A stretch of 64,000 bases of DNA from Lachnospiraceae bacterium (GTDB lineage: Bacteria; Bacillota; Clostridia; Lachnospirales; Lachnospiraceae). Position numbers and translations under genes: made by a program. This document shows, piece after piece, positions 8,033-16,900 of this stretch. Positions within the stretch are counted from its first letter, which is position 1, and the number at the start of each line of letters is the position of its first letter. The stretch covers positions 1 through 64,000 of the forward strand of contig JAFLSW010000003.1 of NCBI GenBank assembly GCA_022510725.1. The letters run 5' to 3'. Under the pieces are notes generated by a model, which ran no database searches, was not told the DNA's origin, and saw nothing but the letters and a program-made list of their open reading frames with translations.

Positions 8033-9352
8033 TTATTTAGGTTCTTGGTCTTGTGCTTCAATATGAAGCCATATTTCCGCTATAAATATATTCCCTTCTT
8101 CACAAAACTTCACTGTACCATCGTATTTGCTACATATTTCATGAATTGATGCAATTCCATATCCATGCATAGACTTTTCCGACTTTGTAGTAACCAGATC
8201 CGGATTACTCGATAACACAGAATTTCTGATGCTATTTTTAACAATAATTTGTATATAGGATTTTTTTCTGCTTATTTCTAAATCTATCATAGGCTTATCA
8301 GAATCCTTACATCCACTCATAGCATTGTCCAGCAAGTTAGAAAGTAATATGCTCATGTCCATTTCATTTACTTCATGAAATTCCGTATTCAAAACAGCTT
8401 TTACCGTAATTCCTTTTTCCTTGCAGATTGAGAACTTATCATTTATTACTGAGTCTACAGCGATCATTCCCGTCTGAATACCGATAGATACAGAAGACAG
8501 CTTTTGCTGTAATAGTGTTTCCAGATAATTCTTTGCTTCATCCGGATTCCCATTTGAAATAAGACCTGTTGTTGTCATTAAATAATGTTTCATATCATGA
8601 TAAAGAATTTTTGTTTCCTTATAATGTTTTTGTGCATTCAACACGAATTGTTTCTGGAGCTTAAGATTCATTTGGGCCAAATTGTATTTTTCCCGCAAGT
8701 GACTGCTGTTTTCCATCTGATTCAAAAGAACAAACAGCAATATATTTAACATCGCTATGGAAAGGAAAACCAGCAAAACCCTATAATCGTCAACAGAAGC
8801 CTGCTTTGATATACTCCAGATCATATTAGCAATGTAAAAAGAAATAACAAAACATAGAACCTGAATCGGCCATTGGAAACTCTTAAGGGAAGCGGTCTCT
8901 TTTTTCTTCAATCTGATTAATATTTCGCATACTATAAAAAATGCAAACTTACTAAAAAACAACACTAGTATCCTTAATTCCTCACCGGAACTTCGAAGCA
9001 TGTCCACACTTTCATGTGTAATAAAAGAAATCGAATACAAAACAATTCCATTGATAGGGAATAAAGTAAGTGTCGGTATCAATATTTCCAATATTTTCTC
9101 ATAAGCCCTTCCCTTTTGGCATATAAGAGAATAGATGGAGAGCAGAATTAGCATAATAAGAATTGAGATGTTTTCTGTTCCTTTTTTCTGACTTAAAATA
9201 ATATTATCCGTTGCTAACAAAACAAATAATATGCTTGTTACATAGATTTTATAGTTTTTATATCGAAATGGTAACCATTGATTTAAAAATCGTACAATAA
9301 TGAAACATTCTACCAAAGAGGCCAGCCACTCTATATAATTCACTGTCATCAT
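8033..9352 (-). CDS. GHKL sensor histidine kinase, AgrC/BlpH-like
   Basis: A 439-residue peptide-sensing type kinase. About six to seven membrane helices fill residues 1-205. A cytoplasmic linker follows, then the phosphoacceptor segment YHDMKHYL (His near 251) and a GHKL ATPase domain with the N-box LLSNLLDNAMSGC and a G-box GYGIASI near the end. This is the topology of quorum-sensing kinases of the AgrC family. The start overlaps the regulator gene stop by four bases. No pheromone precursor or AgrB-like processing protein was found next to it. A+T-rich, with AGA, ATA and TTA codons frequent. Confidence 0.88.
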   Translation of the reverse strand: MMTVNYIEWLASLVECFIIVRFLNQWLPFRYKNYKIYVTSILFVLLATDNIILSQKKGTENISILIMLILLSIYSLICQKGRAYEKILEILIPTLTLFPINGIVLYSISFITHESVDMLRSSGEELRILVLFFSKFAFFIVCEILIRLKKKETASLKSFQWPIQVLCFVISFYIANMIWSISKQASVDDYRVLLVFLSIAMLNILLFVLLNQMENSSHLREKYNLAQMNLKLQKQFVLNAQKHYKETKILYHDMKHYLMTTTGLISNGNPDEAKNYLETLLQQKLSSVSIGIQTGMIAVDSVINDKFSICKEKGITVKAVLNTEFHEVNEMDMSILLSNLLDNAMSGCKDSDKPMIDLEISRKKSYIQIIVKNSIRNSVLSSNPDLVTTKSEKSMHGYGIASIHEICSKYDGTVKFCEEGNIFIAEIWLHIEAQDQEPK

Positions 9353-10056
9353 ATGCTCCTCATTAATATTTCAAATTTCTCTCTTACCTCGTGAGCTCTT
9401 TTCCGACCAAGCAATAATTCTTCTCCATTATCCAAAACAACGATATTTTTCTGTATGGAGTAAATATACCATCCATTAGCCAAATAGCTTTTATGCGTCC
9501 TTACAAAACCATATTTTTCCCATTGTTTTTCATAGGCTGACAGACTTCCATAGCACTCAAAAACTTTGCCATCCTTTGTGTGGATCTTGATCCAATGTCC
9601 ATAAATTTCCGCAAATGTAATATTCTTTACGCTTAATGTAATATTTCCCATGGATGTATGCAGACATACCAAGTGATTCTGAAACTGCACCTTGATATGT
9701 TCTTCTAATGCCTTAACCGCCTCTTCTAATTCAACATCCACATATTCCTTTCTAATAAATCGAAAGGGCTGAAACTGAATAGACGAATACACCAGTTCAT
9801 CATGAGCTGTAAGAAACAATATAGGCATTGGATGATTTTGTTTAATATAAACTGCTATCTCCATACCATTTATTTTAGGCATATCAATATCAAGGAATAC
9901 TGCATCAAAATAAGATAATTCCTTTAAAAACTTTTCCTCATCGTGGTAACTCTTGATGTCCCCTTCAATATTTAATTCTTTTAGCTTTTCCTCCAACTTA
10001 ACCTCAAATGTCTTTAAGAATATTGGCTCATCATCACAAACAGCAATGTGTAACAC
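9349..10056 (-). CDS. LytTR-family response regulator
   Basis: Receiver domain (residues 1-120) with the acidic pocket CDDE and the phosphoacceptor in FLDIDMP (Asp56), followed by a LytTR DNA-binding domain (about 130-230: FAEIYGHWIKIHTKDGK, FVRTHKSYLANGWYI). Total 235 residues, normal for AgrA/LytR-type regulators. GTG start at 10056 with GAGG 9 bases upstream. Cotranscribed with the overlapping GHKL kinase. The probable target is the following lipoprotein-ABC operon, whose promoter carries LytTR-like repeats. Confidence 0.92.
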   Translation of the reverse strand: MLHIAVCDDEPIFLKTFEVKLEEKLKELNIEGDIKSYHDEEKFLKELSYFDAVFLDIDMPKINGMEIAVYIKQNHPMPILFLTAHDELVYSSIQFQPFRFIRKEYVDVELEEAVKALEEHIKVQFQNHLVCLHTSMGNITLSVKNITFAEIYGHWIKIHTKDGKVFECYGSLSAYEKQWEKYGFVRTHKSYLANGWYIYSIQKNIVVLDNGEELLLGRKRAHEVREKFEILMRSI

Positions 10057-10117
10057 TTTTTAAATCCTCTTTTCCTGCTAAAATGAAGTCTGTTAAATTA
10101 CTAATAAACTTTTATCT

Positions 10118-10146
10118 ATCATAATACTATCATTTTAGATAATCAA
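10118..10146 (-). promoter_or_regulatory. Promoter of the LytTR/kinase operon
   Basis: On the minus strand: TTGATT (10141-10146), 17-base spacer, TATGAT (10118-10123). A directly repeated CTATCAT with 11-bp period (plus-strand reading) lies over the spacer and -10 region. It lies about 60 bases upstream of the GTG start and runs divergent to the mutS2 promoter. Confidence 0.5.
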
Positions 10147-10180
10147 GAAGTGATGTTCTTATTTCTTTCCCAATGTTTCG

Positions 10181-10209
10181 TTGGATTTTTAAGGGATATA
10201 TGCTATACT
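10181..10209 (+). promoter_or_regulatory. mutS2 promoter placing transcription start at the ATG
   Basis: TTGGAT (10181-10186), exactly 17 bases, then TATACT (10204-10209) with an extended -10 TGC immediately before it. The expected start of transcription, about 7 bases after the -10 box, falls at or within a base or two of the mutS2 ATG at 10216. No ribosome-binding site lies at usable distance upstream of that ATG, so the mRNA may be leaderless. Confidence 0.5.
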
Positions 10210-10215
10210 TTTCTC

Positions 10216-12585
10216 ATGAATAAGAAAGCATTGCAAACCTTGGAATTTGATAAGATCATAGAACAGCTTGCAGCCAATGCGGATTCGGAACCGGGCAGAC
10301 AGCTTTGTAAAAAAATCCTGCCAAGGACGGATATGGAGCAGATCCGGCTTTATCAGAAGCAGACCGGAGATGCTCTTTCCAGACTATTAAAAGACGGTTC
10401 TACTTCTTTTGGCAGCAATAAGGATATACGGCATATGACCAAGCATCTTGCCATAGGCGGCAGCTTAAATGCAGAAGAGCTGCTTTCCTTAGCATCCTTT
10501 TTGGAGAATGTGGCAAGAGTCAAACAATACGGCTGCAAGGCTCCCGATGCAGAGAGCGACAGCCTGACAGAATTTTTCGACAGCTTAGAGTCTTTGTCCG
10601 GTTTAAGTGCAGAGGTAAGGCGCTGTATTGTAGCTTCTGATGAATTTGCCGACGATGCCTCTCCCGCATTAAGAGACATTCGCAGGAAGATGGCGGGAAC
10701 CGGAGATAAGATCCATTCCCAGCTGACCTCCATGGTAAACGGCTCCCTGCGCACTTATTTGATGGATGCGGTCATTACCATGAGGGATAACCGCTATTGT
10801 CTGCCTGTAAAAGCGGAATACAAAAGCCAGGTGCCCGGCATGGTCCATGATCAGTCTTCCACCGGCTCCACCTTTTTTATCGAACCGGCAGCCATTGTGG
10901 AATTGAACAATCGATTAAAGGAACTGGCTCATGCGGAAAAAGAGGAAATAGAGAGAATTTTGGCAGAGCTTTCCGCTTCCTTTGCGCCCCACGCTGAGAC
11001 ACTGGAACAAAACGGTCAGACCATGACCCGTCTGGACTTTATTTTTGCCAAGGGAAGGCTGGCTTTGGCACAAAATGCCACGGAGCCTGTTTTTTCTCTC
11101 CATGACGGGATCAATATCCGAAAAGGGCGCCATCCTTTATTGGATCCTAAGACCGTGGTTCCTATTGATATCCGTCTGGGCGAAGAATTTGACCAACTGA
11201 TGATAACCGGACCCAACACCGGAGGCAAGACGGTTTCCCTAAAGACCGTTGGCCTCTTTACTCTTATGGGACAGGCAGGGCTGCATATTCCTGCCCTTCA
11301 CCAAAGTAAGCTTCAGGTATTTAATAATGTATTTGCAGATATCGGAGATGAACAGAGCATTGAACAGTCTTTGTCCACCTTTTCTTCTCACATGAAAAAT
11401 ATCATTTATATGTTGAAGGAATCGGATGAAAGAAGTCTCTGCCTTTTTGACGAGTTATGTGCAGGAACGGATCCCACTGAGGGTGCGGCACTTGCCATAT
11501 CCATTTTGTCTCATCTTCATGAAAAGAAGATCTGCACCATTGCCACTACCCATTACAGCGAGCTAAAGCTGTATGCCTTGTCCACAGAAGGTGTGGAAAA
11601 TGCCAGCTGTGAATTCGATGTAGAGACCTTATCCCCCACTTACCGGCTTTTGATCGGTATTCCCGGTAAAAGTAATGCCTTTGCCATATCCGGTAAGTTA
11701 GGACTTCCCCAGAACTTTATCGAGCATGCCAGAGCACAGCTTTCCAATGAGGACAACAGCTTTGAAGATGTGCTTGCAGATCTGGAGAAAAGCCGCCTTA
11801 CCATTGAGCGGGAGCAGCTGGAGATTGAGGCCTACAAAAAAGAGGTTGAAACCTTAAAGGAGCAGCTTTTACAAAAACAGCAAAAGGCGGATGCGGCAAA
11901 AGAGGATATTTTAAGAGAGGCCAATATACAGGCCAAAGAGATCTTGCAGGAAGCAAAGGATCTGGCGGACGAAACCATCCGAAGCTTCAATCAATATGCC
12001 AAGGATGCCAATATTCAGGAAATGGAAGCAAAACGCCAAAGAGTAGGAAGGGCCATTTCCAAAAAGAATGAAAAGCTTTCCACAAAAGCAAAGGCACCCA
12101 AAGGACCGGGAATTTCCAAAGAAGAGGCCAAGCCCGGAGAAAAAGTAAAGGTGCTTTCCATGGGCGTAGAGGGTATTATTGTTTCTGCCCCGGATGCAAA
12201 GGGTAATCTGTTTGTCCAGTGCGGTATCATCAAATCCAAGGTCAATTTAAAGGATCTGGCTCCCGCACCGGAAGAAGAGATCAAAACCAATGTATTAGTC
12301 CGCAGTCATTCTTCCAAGATCAAGGCATCAAAGGCAGCCTCCATCTCTCCTGAGATCAATCTTTTGGGCATGACCTGTGATGAGGCCATTTCCGTTTTGG
12401 ATAAATATTTGGACGATGCCTATATGTCCCATCTGCCCAGTGTGCGGATCGTCCACGGCAAAGGAACCGGCGCCTTGCGCAAGGCAGTGTCCCAGCATTT
12501 GAAAGGCTTGTCCTATATCGCTTCCTTCCGTTTGGGAGAGTTTGGCGAAGGGGATGCAGGCGTTACCATTGCGGAGTTTAAGTAA
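10216..12585 (+). CDS. mutS2: MutS2 (RqcU-type) ATPase with Smr domain
   Basis: MutS2 proteins are clamp-like ATPases with a C-terminal Smr nuclease domain. They are linked to suppression of homologous recombination and, in Bacillus, to splitting of collided ribosomes. Seen here: core and lever helices (residues 1-320), Walker A GPNTGGKT (about 332-339), the LFDELCAGTDPTEG Walker B region (about 408), a long Lys/Glu coiled coil (510-620), a KOW-like segment (about 640-690) and the Smr domain (about 715-789) with the LLGMT and HGKGTGALR motifs. The ORF track's upstream start at 10150 adds 22 residues absent from the family; MNKKALQTLEF aligns with the usual N-terminus. The start lacks a Shine-Dalgarno sequence. 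Confidence 0.95.
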   Translation: MNKKALQTLEFDKIIEQLAANADSEPGRQLCKKILPRTDMEQIRLYQKQTGDALSRLLKDGSTSFGSNKDIRHMTKHLAIGGSLNAEELLSLASFLENVARVKQYGCKAPDAESDSLTEFFDSLESLSGLSAEVRRCIVASDEFADDASPALRDIRRKMAGTGDKIHSQLTSMVNGSLRTYLMDAVITMRDNRYCLPVKAEYKSQVPGMVHDQSSTGSTFFIEPAAIVELNNRLKELAHAEKEEIERILAELSASFAPHAETLEQNGQTMTRLDFIFAKGRLALAQNATEPVFSLHDGINIRKGRHPLLDPKTVVPIDIRLGEEFDQLMITGPNTGGKTVSLKTVGLFTLMGQAGLHIPALHQSKLQVFNNVFADIGDEQSIEQSLSTFSSHMKNIIYMLKESDERSLCLFDELCAGTDPTEGAALAISILSHLHEKKICTIATTHYSELKLYALSTEGVENASCEFDVETLSPTYRLLIGIPGKSNAFAISGKLGLPQNFIEHARAQLSNEDNSFEDVLADLEKSRLTIEREQLEIEAYKKEVETLKEQLLQKQQKADAAKEDILREANIQAKEILQEAKDLADETIRSFNQYAKDANIQEMEAKRQRVGRAISKKNEKLSTKAKAPKGPGISKEEAKPGEKVKVLSMGVEGIIVSAPDAKGNLFVQCGIIKSKVNLKDLAPAPEEEIKTNVLVRSHSSKIKASKAASISPEINLLGMTCDEAISVLDKYLDDAYMSHLPSVRIVHGKGTGALRKAVSQHLKGLSYIASFRLGEFGEGDAGVTIAEFK

Positions 12586-12611
12586 TATAACACACAATCA
12601 AGGAGGTAGCT

Positions 12612-13328
12612 ATGGCTAACAAACAAAAAATCCTGATCGTAGATGATGATGAAAATATTGCAGAGCTGATTTCTTTGTATCTTACAAAGGAATGCTTTGA
12701 GACCTTTATTGTCCATGACGGCGAGTCTGCTCTGGATGCGGTAAAGAGCTTTGAACCCAATCTGATCTTATTGGATCTGATGCTGCCGGGCATAGACGGA
12801 TATCAGGTCTGTAGGGAAGTGCGGGCTTCCTCTTCCATTCCTATCATCATGCTTTCCGCAAAGGGAGAGATCTTTGATAAGGTATTGGGGCTGGAGCTGG
12901 GGGCAGACGATTATATGGAGAAGCCCTTTGACACAAAGGAAATGGTTGCCAGGGTAAAGGCAGTGCTTCGCCGTTATAAACCTGCTGCCGATGCTGTCAA
13001 AGAGAGTATTCCTGCCTCTCCTCAGGCAAAGGTTGCCCAGTATCCCGATCTGACCATCAATCTGACCAATTACTCTGTTGTTTACAAAGGAAAGGTTATT
13101 GAAATGCCCCCGAAAGAACTGGAACTTTTGTATTTTCTTGCGGCATCTCCCAATCAGGTTTTTACCAGAGAGCAGCTGTTGGACCAGATCTGGGGCTATG
13201 AATATATCGGCGACACCCGTACTGTGGATGTGCATATCAAAAGGCTGAGAGAAAAGATAAGAGACCATGAATCATGGCGTTTGTCCACGGTGTGGGGAAT
13301 CGGATACAAATTTGAGGTATTGGGATGA
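12612..13328 (+). CDS. OmpR/PhoB-family response regulator
   Basis: 238 residues: a receiver domain with the DDDE acidic cluster, phosphoacceptor Asp55 in LILLDLMLPG and Lys in EKPFD, then a winged-helix domain (about 140-236) ending in the VDVHIKRLREKI and GIGYKFE blocks. AGGAGG lies 6 bases before the ATG. Its stop overlaps the start of the kinase gene (ATGA), so the pair is translationally coupled. It lies 26 bp after mutS2 and may be partly cotranscribed with it. Similar to the PhoP/WalR/ResD group; the stimulus is unknown. Confidence 0.93.
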   Translation: MANKQKILIVDDDENIAELISLYLTKECFETFIVHDGESALDAVKSFEPNLILLDLMLPGIDGYQVCREVRASSSIPIIMLSAKGEIFDKVLGLELGADDYMEKPFDTKEMVARVKAVLRRYKPAADAVKESIPASPQAKVAQYPDLTINLTNYSVVYKGKVIEMPPKELELLYFLAASPNQVFTREQLLDQIWGYEYIGDTRTVDVHIKRLREKIRDHESWRLSTVWGIGYKFEVLG

Positions 13329-14746
13329 GAAAAACACTATATCTAAAGTTTCTTATTGCATATATCATATTCGGCTGTTTTGGTTTTGTGGCGGTAGCTA
13401 CCTTTTCCTCTTCCCTGACCCTGGAGCATGAGACCAGGGAAACGGCGGAGAATCTCTACCGGGAAGCTTCCCTCATTGCCAAAACCTATGCCAGCGAGCT
13501 TTACAACAATCAGATCACCATCGAGACTGCTTACACACAGCTCAATGCGCTGGCCACCTATCTGTCCGCATCCATCTGGATCGTAAATCCTTCCGGTACG
13601 GTCATTTTAAATTCCCTGGAAATGCCGGATGTGTCCAATCCCAGGATCATTGAGGATTTCAATCCTTCCATTACTTCGGATTCCTATTATATCCGGGACA
13701 ATTTTTTTGGAGAGTTTGATGAGGAAATGCTCAGCGTCTATACTCCCATTACCTCCAATTACAAGATCAAAGGCTATGTGGTCATTCATCAGCCTATGAG
13801 CGAGCTACGGGCAAGAAGCGACGACTATCTGAGCATCACTTATATTACCCTGGTGGTTTTGATCTTTCTTTCCCTGATCATTTTACTGTTCTTTACAGAG
13901 GTGTTTTATATCCCTCTGCGAAAGATCATTTATGCAACGGATCAGTATGCCGCAGGCAACATGCATTATGAATTTTCTTTGGACAGCAGCGACGAGTTGG
14001 GTTATCTGGCGGCAACTCTTAACTATATGGCAAGCGAAATCGCCCGTTCCGAGGATATTCAGAAAAAGTTTGTTGCCAATGTATCCCATGACTTCCGCTC
14101 TCCCCTTACCTCCATACGGGGTTATCTGGAAGCCATGTTAGACGGTACCGTTCCGCCGGAAATGCATGAAAAATATCTGAACATAGTCATGAACGAAACG
14201 GACCGGCTTGCCAAGCTGACCAACTCCCTTTTGACTTTAAACAATTTGAATACCAAGGGCATGGTTTTAGAGGTGTCGGATTTTGATATCAACGATGTCA
14301 TCCGCAATACCGTGGCTACCTTTGAGGGGACCTGTGAAAAGAAAAAAATCAGCATTTCCCTGATCCTGACAGGTGAGGAAATGCTGGTTCATGCTGATAT
14401 GACCCGTATCCAGCAGGTATTATACAATCTGTTGGATAACGCTATTAAATTTTCCCACAATCAATCTACCATTACCATTGAGACCCGGGAAAAGAACAAT
14501 AAGCTGTTTGTTTCCGTAAAGGACACCGGCATCGGCATTCCCAAGGACAGCTTAAAGATGATCTTTGACCGTTTCTATAAAACGGATCTTTCCAGAGGAA
14601 AGGATAAGAAAGGAACCGGTTTGGGACTTTCTATCACCAAAGAGATCATTCACTCCCACGGTGAGAACATCAATGTGATCAGTACCGAAGGGGTCGGTTC
14701 CGAGTTTATCTTTACTCTGGCCTTATCGGAAGAAGACGATGATTAA
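13325..14746 (+). CDS. Sensor histidine kinase (two membrane helices, HAMP, HisKA)
   Basis: 473 residues. The first membrane helix is at about 8-28 and the second at about 165-190, enclosing an extracytoplasmic domain of about 135 residues that resembles a PAS/Cache-like sensor. HAMP follows (about 190-240), then the H-box VSHDFRSPLTSI (His near 256), the N-box LYNLLDNAIKFS, DTGIGIP and GTGLGLSI. Partner of the overlapping OmpR-type regulator. Its stop codon overlaps that of the convergent trmL gene. Confidence 0.93.
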   Translation: MRKTLYLKFLIAYIIFGCFGFVAVATFSSSLTLEHETRETAENLYREASLIAKTYASELYNNQITIETAYTQLNALATYLSASIWIVNPSGTVILNSLEMPDVSNPRIIEDFNPSITSDSYYIRDNFFGEFDEEMLSVYTPITSNYKIKGYVVIHQPMSELRARSDDYLSITYITLVVLIFLSLIILLFFTEVFYIPLRKIIYATDQYAAGNMHYEFSLDSSDELGYLAATLNYMASEIARSEDIQKKFVANVSHDFRSPLTSIRGYLEAMLDGTVPPEMHEKYLNIVMNETDRLAKLTNSLLTLNNLNTKGMVLEVSDFDINDVIRNTVATFEGTCEKKKISISLILTGEEMLVHADMTRIQQVLYNLLDNAIKFSHNQSTITIETREKNNKLFVSVKDTGIGIPKDSLKMIFDRFYKTDLSRGKDKKGTGLGLSITKEIIHSHGENINVISTEGVGSEFIFTLALSEEDDD

Positions 14747-15240
14747 CCCTCTTTCCAATGAAGTCTGTGCAGCTCTCCCATTAACTGCATGGATGCAAAG
14801 TTTTGCTGACGCAGCCCTTCGTATAACACAATAGCTGCAGAATTGGACAGATTTAAGGAACGGATCGCCGGTTCCATGGGAATACGGATGCAGCATTCTT
14901 CATGCTCCACCAGGATTTCCTCAGGAATGCCGGCGCTTTCTTTTCCAAACATGATAAAGTCATCCGGTCCATATTCTACTTCCGTATAAATCCTTTTTGC
15001 TTTTGTGGTGGCCATCCAGATCTTCGCTCCGGGATGCTTTGCTTTAAAATCTTCAAAGTTGATGTAGGTATGGACATCCAGATCCTTCCAATAATCCATT
15101 CCCGCCCGCTTCAGGGCTTTTTCACTTAAAGAAAATCCCAAAGGCTCGATCAAATGCAGGCTGGTGCCTGTTGCCACACAGGTCCTTCCAATGTTGCCTG
15201 TATTAGCCGGAATCTCCGGCTGGTGTAAGACAATATTCAT
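14743..15240 (-). CDS. trmL: tRNA (cytidine/uridine-34 2'-O)-methyltransferase TrmL
   Basis: SPOUT-class methyltransferase that 2'-O-methylates the wobble nucleotide of certain leucine tRNAs. At 165 residues it has the usual length and motifs: N-terminal HQPEIPANTGNIGRTCVATG, FGKESAGIPEEIL, and the C-terminal RSLNLSNSAAIVLYEGLRQ that forms the SAM-binding knot. The stop codon overlaps the stop of the convergent kinase gene (both use the TTAA at 14743-14746). One base separates its start from the upstream aminotransferase gene's stop, so it is the end of that operon. Confidence 0.95.
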   Translation of the reverse strand: MNIVLHQPEIPANTGNIGRTCVATGTSLHLIEPLGFSLSEKALKRAGMDYWKDLDVHTYINFEDFKAKHPGAKIWMATTKAKRIYTEVEYGPDDFIMFGKESAGIPEEILVEHEECCIRIPMEPAIRSLNLSNSAAIVLYEGLRQQNFASMQLMGELHRLHWKEG

Positions 15241-15241
15241 A

Positions 15242-16420
15242 CTATGCCCGCCCCTGCTCTTTCCGAAGCCGTTCTACAAAATTCTTAAGCTTATCGATAG
15301 CCACCTTTAAATTTTCCAGGGAATACGCATAGGAGATCCGCAAGAATCCTTCTCCACAGTCACCGAACGCCGTACCCGGCACCACAGCTACTTTTTCTTC
15401 TTCCAAAAATCTGGTGGCAAATTCATCACTGGTCATGCCGAATTCTTTGATACAGGGGAATACATAAAAAGCGCCGTAAGGCTCAAAGCACTGCAGTCCC
15501 ATTTCCCGGAAGGAATGCATCAAAAACCGCCGTCTCTGGTTATATGCTTCCCGCATCTGCTTCACATCTTCATCACCGTTTTTCAAGGCATTGACTGCTG
15601 CATACTGGCTGGTAGTAGGTGCACACATAATGGCAAACTGATGGATCTTGGTCATCTGCTCAATGATCTCTTTGGGACCGCAGGCATAGCCCAGTCTCCA
15701 TCCGGTCATGGCATAAGCTTTGGAAAATCCGTTGATCAATACAGTACGCTCATACATGCCCGGTAAAGAGGCAATAGACACATGTTTATCCTTATATGTA
15801 AGCTCTGCATAGATTTCATCCGACATCACATAGAGATCATGCTTCCTGATCACTTCTGCAATAGCTTCTAAGTCCTTTTGCTCCATGATGGCACCGGTAG
15901 GGTTATTGGGAAAAGGCAAGATCAAAACTTTTGTCTTTTCTGTAATGGCATCTTCTAACTCCTGTGCAGTGAGACGGAATTCATTTTCATTTTTTAGATT
16001 GATCACCACCGGCACACCGCCTGCCAGAATAGTACAAGGCTCGTAGGAAACATAGCTGGGCTGGGGGATCAGTACTTCGTCTCCGGGATCCAACATGGCG
16101 CGCAGGCCGATATCAATGGCTTCCGAACCGCCAACGGTTATGATAACCTGGTCGTTATAATTGTATTCCACACCCTGACTTCTCTTTAAATAATTGCAGA
16201 TCTCCACCCTCAGCTCTTTTAGACCTGAATTGGAGGTATAAAATGTACGGCCTTTCTCCAGGGAATAGATTCCTTCATCCCTGATATGCCAGGGCGTATC
16301 AAAATCCGGTTCGCCTACACCCAGAGAAATGGCATCCGGCATTTCACTAACGATGTCAAAAAATTTTCGAATGCCCGAAGGCTTAATCTCTTTAATCTGT
16401 TTTGATAATGGATCTCTCAT
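15242..16420 (-). CDS. Class I/II PLP-dependent aminotransferase (PatA/AspB-like)
   Basis: 392-residue fold-type I aminotransferase. It shows GVGEPDFDTP, the PLP-phosphate region VGGSEAIDIGLRA, FPNNPTGA, the SDEIYAEL block and the Schiff-base lysine in INGFSKAYAMTGWRLGY. The C-terminal LRISYAYS carries the arginine that binds the substrate carboxylate. Probably acts on an aromatic or acidic amino acid, which cannot be resolved by reading. It overlaps the Lrp-type regulator by four bases; this regulator-aminotransferase pairing suggests control by an amino acid. Confidence 0.92.
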   Translation of the reverse strand: MRDPLSKQIKEIKPSGIRKFFDIVSEMPDAISLGVGEPDFDTPWHIRDEGIYSLEKGRTFYTSNSGLKELRVEICNYLKRSQGVEYNYNDQVIITVGGSEAIDIGLRAMLDPGDEVLIPQPSYVSYEPCTILAGGVPVVINLKNENEFRLTAQELEDAITEKTKVLILPFPNNPTGAIMEQKDLEAIAEVIRKHDLYVMSDEIYAELTYKDKHVSIASLPGMYERTVLINGFSKAYAMTGWRLGYACGPKEIIEQMTKIHQFAIMCAPTTSQYAAVNALKNGDEDVKQMREAYNQRRRFLMHSFREMGLQCFEPYGAFYVFPCIKEFGMTSDEFATRFLEEEKVAVVPGTAFGDCGEGFLRISYAYSLENLKVAIDKLKNFVERLRKEQGRA

Positions 16421-16899
16421 GGCGTTACCTTCATCCTTTCATCTGTATATGCTTTTGAAATAATGGTTCCGTGGTCTTTGTATTTTTTCAGGATAAAGTG
16501 TGTGGCTGTACTTAATACAGACTCCAGAGTAGAAAGCTTATCCGTTACAAAGGTGGAGATCTCCTTTAAGGATTTTCCTTCCAGGGTAACCAACAGGTCA
16601 TAGCCGCCGGAGATCAAAAATACGGAATTAACCTCCGGATACTTGTAGATCCTCTCCGCAATATTGTCAAAGCCCTGTCCTCTCTGGGGTGTAACCCGCA
16701 CTTCGATTAAGGCGGATACTTTTTCGATATTGGTCTTTTCCCAGTCGATCAGGGTATGAAATCCGCAAATGATCCCTTCCTCTTCCATGGCCTTCAGTTC
16801 ATTGGCTATCTGGATCTCTGTTACACCCAAAATGATCGCCAGCTCTGCAATCTCCACTCTGCTGTTTTTCTCGATAATGCTCAATAATTGTTCTCTCAT
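16417..16899 (-). CDS. Lrp/AsnC-family transcriptional regulator
   Basis: 160 residues: an N-terminal winged helix-turn-helix (about 1-55, VEIAELAIILGVTEIQIANEL) and a C-terminal RAM ligand-binding domain (about 65-145, with GGYDLLVTLEG). The ORF track extends to 16944, but the ATG at 16899 has GGAG 6 bases upstream, begins MREQLLSIIEKN as in the family, and sits one base after the stop of the upstream gene. Probably senses an amino acid and controls the adjacent aminotransferase. Confidence 0.92.
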   Translation of the reverse strand: MREQLLSIIEKNSRVEIAELAIILGVTEIQIANELKAMEEEGIICGFHTLIDWEKTNIEKVSALIEVRVTPQRGQGFDNIAERIYKYPEVNSVFLISGGYDLLVTLEGKSLKEISTFVTDKLSTLESVLSTATHFILKKYKDHGTIISKAYTDERMKVTP

Positions 16900-16900
16900 A

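Noticed and set aside
10150-10215. Upstream extension of mutS2 (22 residues in the ORF track)
   Set aside because: The extension contains the predicted promoter, lacks a ribosome site and does not match the family N-terminus.
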